DNA from: Kovacikia minuta CCNUW1
GTDB lineage: Bacteria; Cyanobacteriota; Cyanobacteriia; Leptolyngbyales; Leptolyngbyaceae
Length of the DNA: 64,000 nucleotides
Direction: 5' to 3'
NCBI RefSeq assembly: GCF_020091585.1
Contig: NZ_CP083582.1
Coordinates: 3,224,001 to 3,288,000 of the forward strand
The notes beneath the pieces are model-generated. The model saw only the letters and a program-made list of their open reading frames with translations. It ran no database searches and was not told where the DNA came from. This document shows, piece by piece, positions 35,750 to 44,694 of this stretch; positions within the stretch are counted from its first letter, which is position 1, and each line of letters opens with the position of its first letter. A program made the position numbers and the translations under genes.

Positions 35750-35985
35750 AGGCAAAGGGCAGCAGGGGGCAGGGGTTAGGTGTCAGGTGTCGGGTGTCAG
35801 GTGTCAGTTACCAATGACTAATGACCAACCCCAATAACAAATGACAAATGAATCCCTTAAATTGGTTGCCGATTTACGGCAGGGTCTAGAACGCCGGTAC
35901 AGAAACCGGGTTTCTTCTCTGAGATGCTCAAGTTTTGTTGAATATCCTCACCAGAAACCCGGTTTCTCGAAATACTGTACCGATG
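35750..35985. repeat. Heptamer array and AGAAACCGGGTTTCT palindromes
   Basis: GGTGTCA/GGTGTCG units at 35770-35810. Then CAGAAACCGGGTTTCTTC near 35900 and CCAGAAACCCGGTTTCTCG near 35950 form two self-complementary hairpins that also pair with each other. Confidence 0.65.
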
Positions 35986-35987
35986 CT

Positions 35988-36135
35988 CTAGCAGTTTGTC
36001 GGAGTAAATCGGTGAGCAACGGATTAAAGCAGATGAAACGGATAAATCAGCGCTTTCACCAATCGCCCATCCGTTTCATCCGCTAGAAAATCTGCTGCTG
36101 AACTGCTTTATCCGAATTCCCCGACAGGCTGCTAG
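35988..36135. repeat. MITE-like nested inverted repeat bounded by CTAG
   Basis: 148 bp. The outer arms are CTAGCAG..TGTCGG and its complement CCGACAGGCTGCTAG. An inner hairpin is AGATGAAACGGAT with ATCCGTTTCAT. No coding capacity. The CTAG at both ends suggests a TA-duplicating non-autonomous element. Confidence 0.55.
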
Positions 36136-36159
36136 AGTCAGTAGCCTAAACTTTAGCAA

Positions 36160-37344
36160 CTAAAGCGAGTTAGCAATTCCCTTGAGGCGAAATAAGAGTA
36201 ATTGAGTCACTTGCTTGGGTTGAAAATTGTCGTCGCTGATCAGGAGTAAACTCTGACTTTTGTCCGGCAGTTTGGGTCCCAGGGCTATGCCCTCCAAATT
36301 GTCGAGGGGAATGCCTAAATCGCTCAGGTTAAGTAAAAGCTTTTTGTAAATAGGTTGAACACCGGATTGCGATCCTTTCAGGGTGGGTTGCCTTGAAATA
36401 TCGGTGGCTCCTCCCATAGTGAGTTGAAATAGTTTGACCTGAAAACCAGCCAGGCCAAAGGAGCGTTCTAAGCTGAGGAAGTGCCCCCCCTGATCGATCG
36501 CCAGTAAATCGGTCAGCCCAGTCATCACCGCACCTTCGGGAATAGGGTCAAGGATATATTCGTGTTCGGAAAGTAAGGCTGCCCGATCGGCATCAACGAG
36601 ATAGTGCAACACCCGACTTTTAGCACCTTGATCAGGTTTGGGGTCTTCTTTATCTTCAACCAGGGAAGATTCGGTGGCGGTAAATATCCGAAAGGGTTCA
36701 TTCGTTGAGAAGGTTCCCGGAGTGACCGTTAACGCCTCAAGCCCCAGGTTATCCTGTACGCCCTTTGTCTGCGGTTCACCCTCAGGACTGGGAATGTAGC
36801 GTTCTGGGATGGGTAAACTTCGCTGGGCTTGCCCCGTTTCCAGGTTGAATTCCTTTACAAACGGCGAAATGCCCTTAGGGGCAACCCCTTCGCTGGAAAC
36901 AAACAGCGATCGCAACGGTGACACAACCAACCCTTCCGGATCAACGCTGCCTTTGGTAAACGGTTTGCCATCTGCATCTTTCAGGAACGTCACGCCTTCA
37001 ATTTCTGCCTTCTGAATCTGCGGTTTTTGGGAATCCGATCCATCCAGCGTCAGTTTGAGCGTATAAAAACGGGCGGAAGCGAACTCGCTACGATCGTCGG
37101 AAAGGGTATAGAAGCGATCGCGCTGGCGATCGTAGGCAATCGCAGATAGCCCACCGACAGGTGTGCCCTCAAACCTCGTTTTGGGCAACTGGTACTCGTC
37201 TAGAAAGTCCAGCGACAGGTTGAGAAATAGCCGATCCTCAGCACTGACCTGAGGCAAATCGCAACTCGTCAACAACGTTGTAACAGCTAGAACAAGTGCT
37301 AACAGCCAGGAAGTCAGGGGCGATCGGGATTGGATAGAAGGCAT
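36160..37344 (-). CDS. Phytase-like esterase domain lipoprotein
   Basis: A 394-aa protein with a lipobox signal (LLALVLAVTTLLTSC, cysteine at about 28), so attached to a membrane facing the periplasm. The rest matches the phytase-like / esterase-like propeller (PF13449 type): VGGLSAIAYDRQRDRFYTLSDDRS, DPEGLVVSPLRSLFVSSEG, GLEALTVTPGTFSTNEPF, LDNLEGIALGPKLPDKSQSLLL. These proteins are thought to bind or cleave phosphate esters, but activity is rarely proven. Single gene. Confidence 0.85.
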   Translation of the reverse strand: MPSIQSRSPLTSWLLALVLAVTTLLTSCDLPQVSAEDRLFLNLSLDFLDEYQLPKTRFEGTPVGGLSAIAYDRQRDRFYTLSDDRSEFASARFYTLKLTLDGSDSQKPQIQKAEIEGVTFLKDADGKPFTKGSVDPEGLVVSPLRSLFVSSEGVAPKGISPFVKEFNLETGQAQRSLPIPERYIPSPEGEPQTKGVQDNLGLEALTVTPGTFSTNEPFRIFTATESSLVEDKEDPKPDQGAKSRVLHYLVDADRAALLSEHEYILDPIPEGAVMTGLTDLLAIDQGGHFLSLERSFGLAGFQVKLFQLTMGGATDISRQPTLKGSQSGVQPIYKKLLLNLSDLGIPLDNLEGIALGPKLPDKSQSLLLISDDNFQPKQVTQLLLFRLKGIANSL

Positions 37345-37483
37345 TCGAGGGGTGTAGGGTGTAGGGTGTAGGGCGCGGGGGTTAATCCCTGATCCCCCTA
37401 GAGCTTATCCGAAAACTCAATCGCTGATCGCCATTTTCAACCCTCTCTCCAATCTTCCACACACCTTACACCCACAGTACGAC
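37345..37483. repeat. Spacer with GTGTAGG heptamers
   Basis: GGTGTAGGGTGTAGGGTGTA immediately upstream of the phytase-like gene on the plus strand, then a short spacer to the next gene with no other feature. Confidence 0.5.
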
Positions 37484-38194
37484 TCAGATTGGCAGTAGGT
37501 CTCGCGTAAGATCTGCCAGTTCTACTGGTAAAGGACCTTGCCCTGGAAATCCACCAGACCGAAAACAGACCCTCAAATAATCAACAAATGTCGTCTCATG
37601 GGACTCATTCTCCAATTTTGCATCGATCGTGCTATTTGGCACAATGATTCCATAAGGTGGGCCGCCGCTAACATTGTCTTTATGGTAACTATCGGGGGCA
37701 ATCGGTAGTTCAAAAGGTCCTACTTCCTCCAATCCATAATCTTCGCAATTCTCCTTCCAATACTCGTATTCTGCATCCACCTGATCGAACGGATCAACAA
37801 CTAGCGGGTCTGAGTAATCTGGCCAATCAGGATGATACCCAATGAAAGCTACAGAACCGACGACCTCCCAGAAGACTCTTAGTGATAACGGGAGAGTCCC
37901 AACCAATTCTTCAAGTGTGGCAATCTTAATACTTATGTCAGGCGCAGGTGGGATATGAGCTTGTGAATGATAGCTTCTCGGAGAGCCATCTGGGTAGATA
38001 CCGAACTCGTAACCAATTGATTGCAGCCGTGGTACCAATAACTCTACATTTGTACGAACGCGAGACATGGTTTCGTATGCTACGGCATATGCTTCGTTAA
38101 ACAAGGGTTTCTCGCGTATGCTTTCTCCCAAAGCAAGAAGTTCTGCCCAGACTTGCTCCTGTTCACCAGCTCTATAACGATTGACGAATGACAC
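37484..38194 (-). CDS. Hypothetical protein (236 aa)
   Basis: Not recognised as a characterised family. The protein is soluble and rich in aromatic and acidic residues, with a helical N-terminus (AGEQEQVWAELLALGESIR, NEAYAVAYETMSRVRTNVELLVPRL) and a later FWEVVGSVAFIGYHPDWPDYSDPLVVDPF segment. The middle (LEELVGTLPLSLRVFWEVVGSVAFIG) recalls the way SMI1/KNR4-like proteins are built, but the match is too weak to call. GTG start at 38194. It lies 47 bases downstream of the stop of the transketolase-like gene, so they may be cotranscribed. Confidence 0.65.
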   Translation of the reverse strand: MSFVNRYRAGEQEQVWAELLALGESIREKPLFNEAYAVAYETMSRVRTNVELLVPRLQSIGYEFGIYPDGSPRSYHSQAHIPPAPDISIKIATLEELVGTLPLSLRVFWEVVGSVAFIGYHPDWPDYSDPLVVDPFDQVDAEYEYWKENCEDYGLEEVGPFELPIAPDSYHKDNVSGGPPYGIIVPNSTIDAKLENESHETTFVDYLRVCFRSGGFPGQGPLPVELADLTRDLLPI

Positions 38195-38240
38195 GATTCA
38201 AGAAACCTCGATGTTTGTTTTTCCGGTGCTACTTCTCCTT

Positions 38241-40472
38241 TCAATGGGCTAATTCGAGCGATCGCTGCGCCAGGGCTGCTGCCGTAATTCCGTTAAACGC
38301 CATCAGTTCGCCCGATGTTGCCGTGGTTTCGCCCCGCTTCCAGGCGAAGGTATCGCGTTTTGCCGTACTCCGGAGCATAATGGGTTCCAGCATCAGACTG
38401 GCACCCCCTGTCACCCCAATCAGAACATCGCCACCAAACAATGCTTCAAATCCAGCATCATTCAAAAACTCCCCATCCGGTTCCGAACAACGGTCCCAGG
38501 CCACATCAGAAGCACGATAGAGCCGTCGGGGATTGACCACAGCCACCACCCGCACCGATAAACCTTCTGCTTCCAGGTGGCTTGCCGCTTCCAGAACGGG
38601 ATTCAGGATCATATCGCCGATAACCGCAAACACCACTTGCTTTGCATCCTGACTTTCCGTACTTCGGCTTTCTTGCAGGATCACAGCCCCATCTTCCAGT
38701 GCCTGCCGGGTCTGTTCAAAACTGGTACGGATGGGTAAGGGCGACTTACTAGCCGTAATCACGATTCCCTTATTTTTCGTGGTCAGCGCCCATTCATAGC
38801 ACACCTGAATACTGTTGGCATCGGGGGGAAATAGGGGAAACACATTGCCATTGCGCATCATGGCTGCGAAGTATGCCTCAATTTCCGGTCGCTGGTGGGT
38901 CCAACCGTTGCGTCCCTGCTCTAAAGCACCCGCTGTGAATAACGTAATCGTTGAAGGGGTGGGACGGCGTAATTCCGCCATTGCCTGAGTGACTGTTTGC
39001 CAAATCGGTAACCCATTGATGGCAAACGATTCATAGGAACACCAGAGACTACGAGAACCCATCAACGCCAGTCCGGCAGCCAGTCCAGCGCAGGCATCTT
39101 CACTCAGCGGTTCGTATACCTGTCCGCCTGGTTTCTGGTTATAGAGCGGATCTTCCGTGGGATGGTTAATTTTGAGTGCCTGGTTAATGTTGGCAATTCC
39201 AGAAGCTTCGTTGCCATCGGCATTTGTTACCAGATAGGTTGGGTCTGTCTGTCCAACTTTTGCCACCAGGCGGCCCATTACGGTCGTTGCCACTTTTGGA
39301 TCGCCGCCAACAACAAACTCCTCCAAGGGCAGCTGTCCCAAGTCGGGGAGGGAGAGAACCGATTCGGTCACAACGGTTTTACTGGCTGACCCCCCACCTG
39401 CCCGTTCACAGTTCGTTCGCACCAGTTCCCAGGCTGCTGGCGGGAGGGCGCGGGCTTTCAATGCGCTCACAATGTCGGGGTTATCTAGCGTGTGTTGAGC
39501 GTATAGGTTATGGGACTTGGCACCTTTAGCGTGAACCCCTGCCCCCTTCAGTTGCTTGATGATGAAGGCCGTGAGGGTGCCGTTCAGTGCCGATCGGGCA
39601 GCTTTGTCAACCTCGGTCAAGACAGCTTGAGCAAACTTGACCCGTTGCTCCAGGGAAAAGGCGGTGCTGTCTACATAATCACCGGGTTGATTTTGATCAT
39701 CAAAGTCTTTGGCATCGACCAGCACCACTTCCTCAAACCCATGCCCCTGCCAGTATGCCCGCATTTGCTGATTGGACAGGGTAGACACCATGCTGTGGTG
39801 TTCCTGGGAATAGCCGTTCCAGACCAGCACAGGTAAGAAATTGGTGACACCGGGATAGGCGGTATGGAAGTGGGCGATCGCACTCAAAACGTAAGGTTCA
39901 CCAAAACCACCATCGCCCACGGTGAAGGGAAAAAGGGTATCCCGATGCAGAAATGCTGCTGCCATAGCAAAATGTTGCCCCTGCCCCAAGGGACCCGCAG
40001 GAGCCAGAATTCCAGGAATGTAGCCAGACAGGTGCCCCAGTAAGCCATGCTGTTCCCGGAAGCGATCGCGCAATTGCTGCACGGTCTCGATCCCCATATC
40101 CTCCAGGGAGCGATCCAGAAACATGGCGCAATAGAAGCCAGGGGCGTGGTGCCCCACTTCCGTAAGGATATTTTTGTAACCCAGCAGTACCAGAGCCGCA
40201 TACACTTCCGCCTGACTGGCAAACCCTCCGGGGTGCCCTGATGCCTTACTCGCAGTCATTTGCAGAATTAGATAACGGAGGGCATCAGCGTACAGAATGG
40301 TCTGGTAAGCAGCCGCTGGGTCGGTTGGGTCAGCGATCGCAGTCTTTCCATCAGCAATAATTGGTGCTTTGCCATAGGCATCAAAACCGGGAATCGAGCC
40401 ATTGAAATACTGAATCCCTTCACAAAATGCCGGGATGCTAGCTGATTTGGGGTTAGGAGAGACTGCTGTCAT
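38241..40472 (-). CDS. Transketolase/phosphoketolase-like thiamine diphosphate enzyme
   Basis: 743 aa with transketolase architecture. The N-terminal ThDP domain includes KASGHPGGFASQAEVYAALV, GQGQHFAMAAAFLH and TVGDGGFGEPYVLSAIAHF (GDG motif). The central pyrimidine domain has TNADGNEASGIANINQAL and YEPLSEDACAGLAAGLALMGSR. The C-terminal domain carries VTASKSPLPIRTSF-like and GVTGGASLMLEP blocks. It differs from the classical Calvin-cycle transketolase and has phosphoketolase-like traits (HLSGYIPGI, NGYSQEHHSMVS), so it may split sugar phosphates to acetyl-phosphate, or be a specialised transketolase. ATG at 40472. The real reaction cannot be decided from sequence alone. Confidence 0.75.
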   Translation of the reverse strand: MTAVSPNPKSASIPAFCEGIQYFNGSIPGFDAYGKAPIIADGKTAIADPTDPAAAYQTILYADALRYLILQMTASKASGHPGGFASQAEVYAALVLLGYKNILTEVGHHAPGFYCAMFLDRSLEDMGIETVQQLRDRFREQHGLLGHLSGYIPGILAPAGPLGQGQHFAMAAAFLHRDTLFPFTVGDGGFGEPYVLSAIAHFHTAYPGVTNFLPVLVWNGYSQEHHSMVSTLSNQQMRAYWQGHGFEEVVLVDAKDFDDQNQPGDYVDSTAFSLEQRVKFAQAVLTEVDKAARSALNGTLTAFIIKQLKGAGVHAKGAKSHNLYAQHTLDNPDIVSALKARALPPAAWELVRTNCERAGGGSASKTVVTESVLSLPDLGQLPLEEFVVGGDPKVATTVMGRLVAKVGQTDPTYLVTNADGNEASGIANINQALKINHPTEDPLYNQKPGGQVYEPLSEDACAGLAAGLALMGSRSLWCSYESFAINGLPIWQTVTQAMAELRRPTPSTITLFTAGALEQGRNGWTHQRPEIEAYFAAMMRNGNVFPLFPPDANSIQVCYEWALTTKNKGIVITASKSPLPIRTSFEQTRQALEDGAVILQESRSTESQDAKQVVFAVIGDMILNPVLEAASHLEAEGLSVRVVAVVNPRRLYRASDVAWDRCSEPDGEFLNDAGFEALFGGDVLIGVTGGASLMLEPIMLRSTAKRDTFAWKRGETTATSGELMAFNGITAAALAQRSLELAH

Positions 40473-41008
40473 GTGTTCAGATACCTACTGCAACAAAGAG
40501 ACTGGTCAATTTGCCATTAAACAATAGTACACAGCCGCCTGCACAAAAAATGGGAATGATGATACAGACCTTCTGAGTCAAGGGATTGATTTTCCCCTAT
40601 GGAGCTGCTGGTGGTAGTAGGTGCCAGGTGTCAGGTATGAGCTTCGTTTGACTGAGCACTCACATTGCCATCAGCCAAACGGTGTCAGGCAAAAAGGCTC
40701 TATCGTCTAAGTTATGCTTAATCAATAGCTAAATGCCAACAGATTAAGCAGCGTAACTGAAAATTGTCGGCTCTATTGGATCGCGTATGCTAATGTTCAC
40801 TGCAAACACTTTCATTGCAACTCAGAGGGCTGAAAGCTTTGAAAGCTCGTGAATATTCACCTTGAGAAGCATAGCAAAGTCGATAGACCCGGCTTATTGG
40901 GGCAATTTTCTCTCCTGAAACTTGAACGATCGCCTTTTTCCAGCCATGATCAAGATAGGGTTTTGCGGTTAACGCGAAGCGCGCGCCGTCCAACGGCTCA
41001 GCTTTCCG
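40473..41008. other. Spacer upstream of transketolase-like gene
   Basis: No gene supported. It contains a GGTGCCAGGTGTCAGG heptamer trace (40620-40640). Degraded sequence runs into the DUF4058 remnant. Confidence 0.4.
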
Positions 41009-41226
41009 CATTTAGCCTGCGCGATCCGATATCCGGATTTCCGTTGCCTTTGAAGGTTGGGGATGCAGAACCACTGGTCAACCTGAATGAGATCCTGAAC
41101 GGTGTCTATGAGCGGGCGGGGTTTGATCTGCGAATTGACTATACGCAGCCTCTGCAACCGCCCCTTGCAGAAGGGGGAATGGCTTGGATCGATGGTCTAT
41201 TGCAGGAGGCAGGGTTGAGGTCGTAG
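41009..41226 (+). pseudogene. DUF4058 C-terminal remnant
   Basis: About 72 codons match the end of cyanobacterial DUF4058 proteins: LRDPISGFPLPLKVGDAEPL, VNLNEILNGVYERAGFDLRIDY, PPLAEGGMAWIDGLLQEAGLR. The family is normally about 250 aa. Everything upstream is missing; the frame opens at 40849 with unrelated residues. DUF4058 resembles restriction-like/Uma2-type nucleases, many copies of which occur in cyanobacteria. It lies beside a truncated IS, whose insertion or deletion may have removed the 5' part. Confidence 0.7.
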
Positions 41227-41264
41227 GGATTTGTATGCAAATTCTATGATTTGCCTGTGCTGCT

Positions 41265-41916
41265 TCTTGTTCACAAGCAACCCGGTGACGACTGAACTCT
41301 CGGTTCTCCTGTTTCTGTTGTTCGCTTAATTCCTTCCCCCTGGGTTTCTTGTGCGGCAAATGGACGTTATCAAACTCATTCTGTAATCCTTGAAAGCCCA
41401 AATCTCCTTCGATCGCGACTTCATCGGGAATGTTGCCGACCAAGTCTTCTTCGTCTAATTGTCGTTTGTCATGAATTTTGCCAGGTTTCGCCTTCGTCAA
41501 GAGGATAACTCGCTTTTTTCGCGTACTGCCTGTGATGTGCTTACGGGTATGACGTTTCTTTTTGCCAGAGTAATGCTCCTTTTGTTTGTCGGGGTCTTGG
41601 GGACGTTGCACTGGACGCTCCGTCCCATCGAAAACACCTCTTCCACTTCTGGAAAGCGTTCTAGAAATTCCTCCATACTCCGCACCTTACGATCAGGTAG
41701 CTCCTGCTCGTGCCCTAACGCCTGCTCTAAAACCGGGAGCAGACCATGTACCCAGTCCCATGCACAGGAACGATCAAAGTCAAACAACACACTCATCCAG
41801 TCGAAGGTCGGATAGCATTTGCAGTACAACAAAATGTAAAACAATTTGTCGCGACTGGTTCGTAAGGTTGCTTTTCGTCCTCCTCCAGGTGCACGTTTTC
41901 TCAATTGCTGACTCAC
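41265..41916 (-). pseudogene. IS5-type (DDE_Tnp_4) transposase remnant
   Basis: N-terminal part 41497-41916: RDKLFYILLYCKCYPTFDWMSVLFDFDRSCAWDWVHGLLPVLEQAL. In another frame the catalytic part follows: FDGTERPVQRPQDPDKQKEHYSGKKKRHTRK, GDLGFQGL and the HKKPRGKELSEQQKQENREF block. The frame shift occurs at GTGTTTTCGATGG (about 41630) and could be programmed, as in related elements. The 3' end is cut after SRHRVACEQ, so the DDE domain is incomplete and the element is dead. It adjoins the DUF4058 remnant and the 3' end of the FUSC gene. Confidence 0.78.
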
Positions 41917-41933
41917 ATGCCGTATGTTCCTGT

Positions 41934-44153
41934 TTACTGGGCGTAGGTTGGCAACGTTTGACTGATTCGGTTCAGATTACTGGCGATCGCTTTCATCGTC
42001 ATAAAGGCTGAACTGAACGCGATTAATTGCTCCAGAGGATAGCTACGACTTTCAACCCGTTGACTCAAAAGCTGCTGTTCAATCGACTCAATTTCCTGGA
42101 TTAAGGATGCTGTTTGAGAGGATTGCAGGGGCATTGGAGCTGTAATCATTGCCGCTAGTTGATTAAACGCATCGACCGTTTGCTGGGCGATCGCCTGGAG
42201 TTCTGCTAAATACTTTTGGCGGATGGCATCGGGCATCGGTTGTTGCAATTCATCTGCCAACGTTCCAAGCTGAGCAAACAGCGTTTGTTCATAACCCAGC
42301 AAAAAATTCCATAGATGTTTATGCTTGGTCGCCAATCCACCCGAACCCTGCTCAAGACCCGCGATCTTTAAGCCGATTGGATGTTGAGCAATTGTCTTTG
42401 CCAAGGTTGCTTTTAGTTGAGTGGTTTCTGGGGATGGGGTTGCACCCTGAAGATATGTTGTGAGAAGGGACTGATACAGTCGTCCAAGTTGCTGATAGGT
42501 TTGAGCAAAACTCTTTTCTAATTCATTCGCAGCAGAACCACCCATGAACACGGTTGTAATCAAGAAAGCAATCAACACGCCGCAGGGAACGGCAATGACT
42601 ACTGCTGCCAGTCCCTCATAAAAAAACGGGAAAATGTCTTTTGAGAGCCAATCAGCTGCAATAATCGCACCCACACGAGCAAGTGGAGTAAAACCCAGTG
42701 TGGCACAACAGACATAAATGAAAAAGTAAACCACGCAGGCGGTGATGGGATTATAGCCAAAGGAAATACCCAGGAGGTAGATGAAGAAGAGGCTGAGCCA
42801 GAAACAAATGACAGCAGCCAGACTGAACGCGATCGCTCGTCCCCGTGTCGGTTGAACGAGCATGATAACCAGGGCAACAATAATCACGTCAGCCGTTTGC
42901 TCATAGGCAGAAGGATAGGGAAAATCGATATGGTGAATAATGGCGATGACCATTCCGATCGCCATGCCCATTCCCACAATTTCGATCACCCGCTTCATGG
43001 AGATGGACGTGCGTTTCGGAAAGGTCAACAATCTCCTTTGCTGATGGCTGGTCGCAACAGTCTGTTTCTGGAGGAGTCGAGTTTGCAGCGATCGCAACTC
43101 CTGGGTAAATTGGGTCAGAAGCTGGAGCAATTGAAAGAATCGCAGTATTTCGGAGATGTTGTATTGGCTGATTTCTCCACTAGAGCGCAGGTGATTGCAT
43201 TTATCCTTGATAATGGCTAAGTCTTGGTCTAGATCAGAAAGAGCATCATCGGCATCATGGGATGAACTGGTGATCGTGCTCAATGCATCACAGCTTCTTT
43301 CTAAATGACTCGCAAACTGAGTTAGTTCAACCCGAAACTGACGCGCTAATGTTTGCTGATCTTGATCAGCAAGCGCCAACATATCTGCCAATTGCCGAGA
43401 AAGTTGATTTTGACTGGCTAAAATACCACTCCAATTCTCCTCAGTTAGAGCCTGACTCTGAAATTCAGATGCGGCTTTCGTCAAAGTTGTCAGGCTGACC
43501 TGAGTGGATTTTGTCAGTTGGTTGAGCAGAGAGGACAGCGGTGTGGAGACGGGGAGAACAGGAGCATGATTGTTTTCCGTATTCTCTAACTGGAGAGGTG
43601 TGGCGTACTGATTCACGATGCCTTGAAACAAACGGGACATCCCTTGCAAAAATTGGTTCAAGCGCTTGTTTAAATCAGTGCGTGTATCCTGTCGCCAAAA
43701 CAATAGGGATACAGCAATTCCCACAGCAATACCAACCCAGTTATCAATTAGACGCGATCTTAAATATAACCATATATCTTGCTGATCAGATGTGCCAACG
43801 ACTCTCATCGCAATCAGCGTTCCAATCAATGTTGCTTGAGAATAGGCTGCCTGCCAACGATAGGTTTCACAAATTAAAGCGGATAGGATGAAGGTAATCG
43901 GTGGAATGATAAACATGCCTGAGCCATAGAGACCAAAGGAATTCACTAAGACGGCAGCAATGAATCCACCCAAGGCGCTGCCGCCAACCCGCCCCAAGCC
44001 TGCAATAATTGCGCCTCCAGCGGCAGGTTCAATCAGAACAGAGACATAGCCGAAAGTCGGATAAACATAGTTATCCAATACATCTGCCCGATGCCAGAAA
44101 AAGCTCCCTAACAGAGCGGCACCGAGGGAGAATTTTAATCCCTGTTTGATCAT
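41934..44153 (-). CDS. FUSC family efflux/aromatic acid exporter protein
   Basis: A 739-aa inner-membrane protein with two blocks of about five to six transmembrane helices. The N-terminal block starts LKFSLGAALLGSFFW and includes GGAIIAGLGRVGGSALGGFIAAVLV. The second block is near residues 390-540 (VIEIVGMGMAIGMVIAIIHH, ADVIIVALVIMLVQPTRGRAIAF). Large soluble helical regions follow each. This is the arrangement of AaeB/FusC pumps. ATG at 44153 is chosen over TTG at 44174. A small membrane protein and an HlyD adaptor lie upstream on the same strand, suggesting an Aae-like tripartite efflux system. Confidence 0.85.
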   Translation of the reverse strand: MIKQGLKFSLGAALLGSFFWHRADVLDNYVYPTFGYVSVLIEPAAGGAIIAGLGRVGGSALGGFIAAVLVNSFGLYGSGMFIIPPITFILSALICETYRWQAAYSQATLIGTLIAMRVVGTSDQQDIWLYLRSRLIDNWVGIAVGIAVSLLFWRQDTRTDLNKRLNQFLQGMSRLFQGIVNQYATPLQLENTENNHAPVLPVSTPLSSLLNQLTKSTQVSLTTLTKAASEFQSQALTEENWSGILASQNQLSRQLADMLALADQDQQTLARQFRVELTQFASHLERSCDALSTITSSSHDADDALSDLDQDLAIIKDKCNHLRSSGEISQYNISEILRFFQLLQLLTQFTQELRSLQTRLLQKQTVATSHQQRRLLTFPKRTSISMKRVIEIVGMGMAIGMVIAIIHHIDFPYPSAYEQTADVIIVALVIMLVQPTRGRAIAFSLAAVICFWLSLFFIYLLGISFGYNPITACVVYFFIYVCCATLGFTPLARVGAIIAADWLSKDIFPFFYEGLAAVVIAVPCGVLIAFLITTVFMGGSAANELEKSFAQTYQQLGRLYQSLLTTYLQGATPSPETTQLKATLAKTIAQHPIGLKIAGLEQGSGGLATKHKHLWNFLLGYEQTLFAQLGTLADELQQPMPDAIRQKYLAELQAIAQQTVDAFNQLAAMITAPMPLQSSQTASLIQEIESIEQQLLSQRVESRSYPLEQLIAFSSAFMTMKAIASNLNRISQTLPTYAQ

Positions 44154-44174
44154 CAGTGAGTGTTGCGTGTCCAA

Positions 44175-44317
44175 GGATGTTGTGTTTCCTTATCAGGCGA
44201 TTTTTAGAAAACAAAATACCTGTAGGTGCAGGTTTAGCAACAAAACTATCGGTCAAAGCCAAAGACTTTGGCAAAACCTGCCCCTAGGTCATCAAAATAT
44301 TTACGGCAGGGACTGAC
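44175..44317. repeat. Palindromic repeat between FUSC and small membrane protein genes
   Basis: GTAGGTGCAGGTTT (about 44221) pairs with AAACCTGCCCCTA (about 44275) around an inner CAAAGCC/GGCAAA region. A dispersed-repeat hairpin. Confidence 0.55.
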
Positions 44318-44494
44318 TTACTCGTTGATGGCGCGTTCAATGGAATAGAGAAGCAGTGCAAAAAATGTAACCAACCAGAACCAAAGCTGGGGCGGTTCAC
44401 TAAACACCATTAAGATAAACACGATCGCGGCGGCAATCACCCACCACTTCAGCCACCAAATCCACCATCTTGCGCGTCTTTTAGACTGTTGCAT
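44318..44494 (-). CDS. Small membrane protein (58 aa)
   Basis: Starting MQQSKRRARWW, with two hydrophobic helices (WWLKWWVIAAAIVFILMVF and LWFWLVTFFALLLYSIE). An in-frame TTG at 44509 would add five residues. It lies between the FUSC and HlyD genes on the same strand, where Aae systems carry the small protein AaeX (DUF1656). Sequence similarity to AaeX is not evident, so only the position argues for a shared role. Confidence 0.6.
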   Translation of the reverse strand: MQQSKRRARWWIWWLKWWVIAAAIVFILMVFSEPPQLWFWLVTFFALLLYSIERAINE

Positions 44495-44548
44495 AGGATG
44501 AAACTCCAATAAAAAATTAGTTAGGATCGCGAATTAAATAACCTGCGT

Positions 44549-44625
44549 AGGTTGGGTTGAAGTATGAAACCCAACATTTGTGTAAGTGTTGGGTTTCGCA
44601 GACTCAACCCAACCTACAAAAGTCT
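44549..44625. repeat. GTAGGTTGGGTTGA palindromic repeat
   Basis: GTAGGTTGGGTTGAAGTATG and AGACTCAACCCAACCTAC form a long stem with inner GAAACCCAACA/GTTGGGTTTC pairing. The same family occurs in part at 10801-10835, 19589-19630, 19960-19990 and 20070-20105. Confidence 0.7.
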
Positions 44626-44694
44626 AGTCTCATGTGCATTTCCCACACCCCACACCCAAATCACAAGATGTAATTGACTCATTTGAAGCTAACA

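Noticed and set aside
35841-36086. Open frame of 81 aa on the plus strand
   Set aside because: It runs across AGAAACCGGGTTTCT palindromes and the MITE-like repeat, has no family resemblance, and is better explained as repeat DNA.
40849-41008. Upstream extension of the DUF4058 remnant
   Set aside because: The residues before the LRDPISG block do not resemble DUF4058, so I did not include them in the pseudogene.
41078-41264. Tail of the IS5-type frame
   Set aside because: After SRHRVACEQ and a few more residues the reading is antisense to the DUF4058 remnant and shows no transposase motifs.
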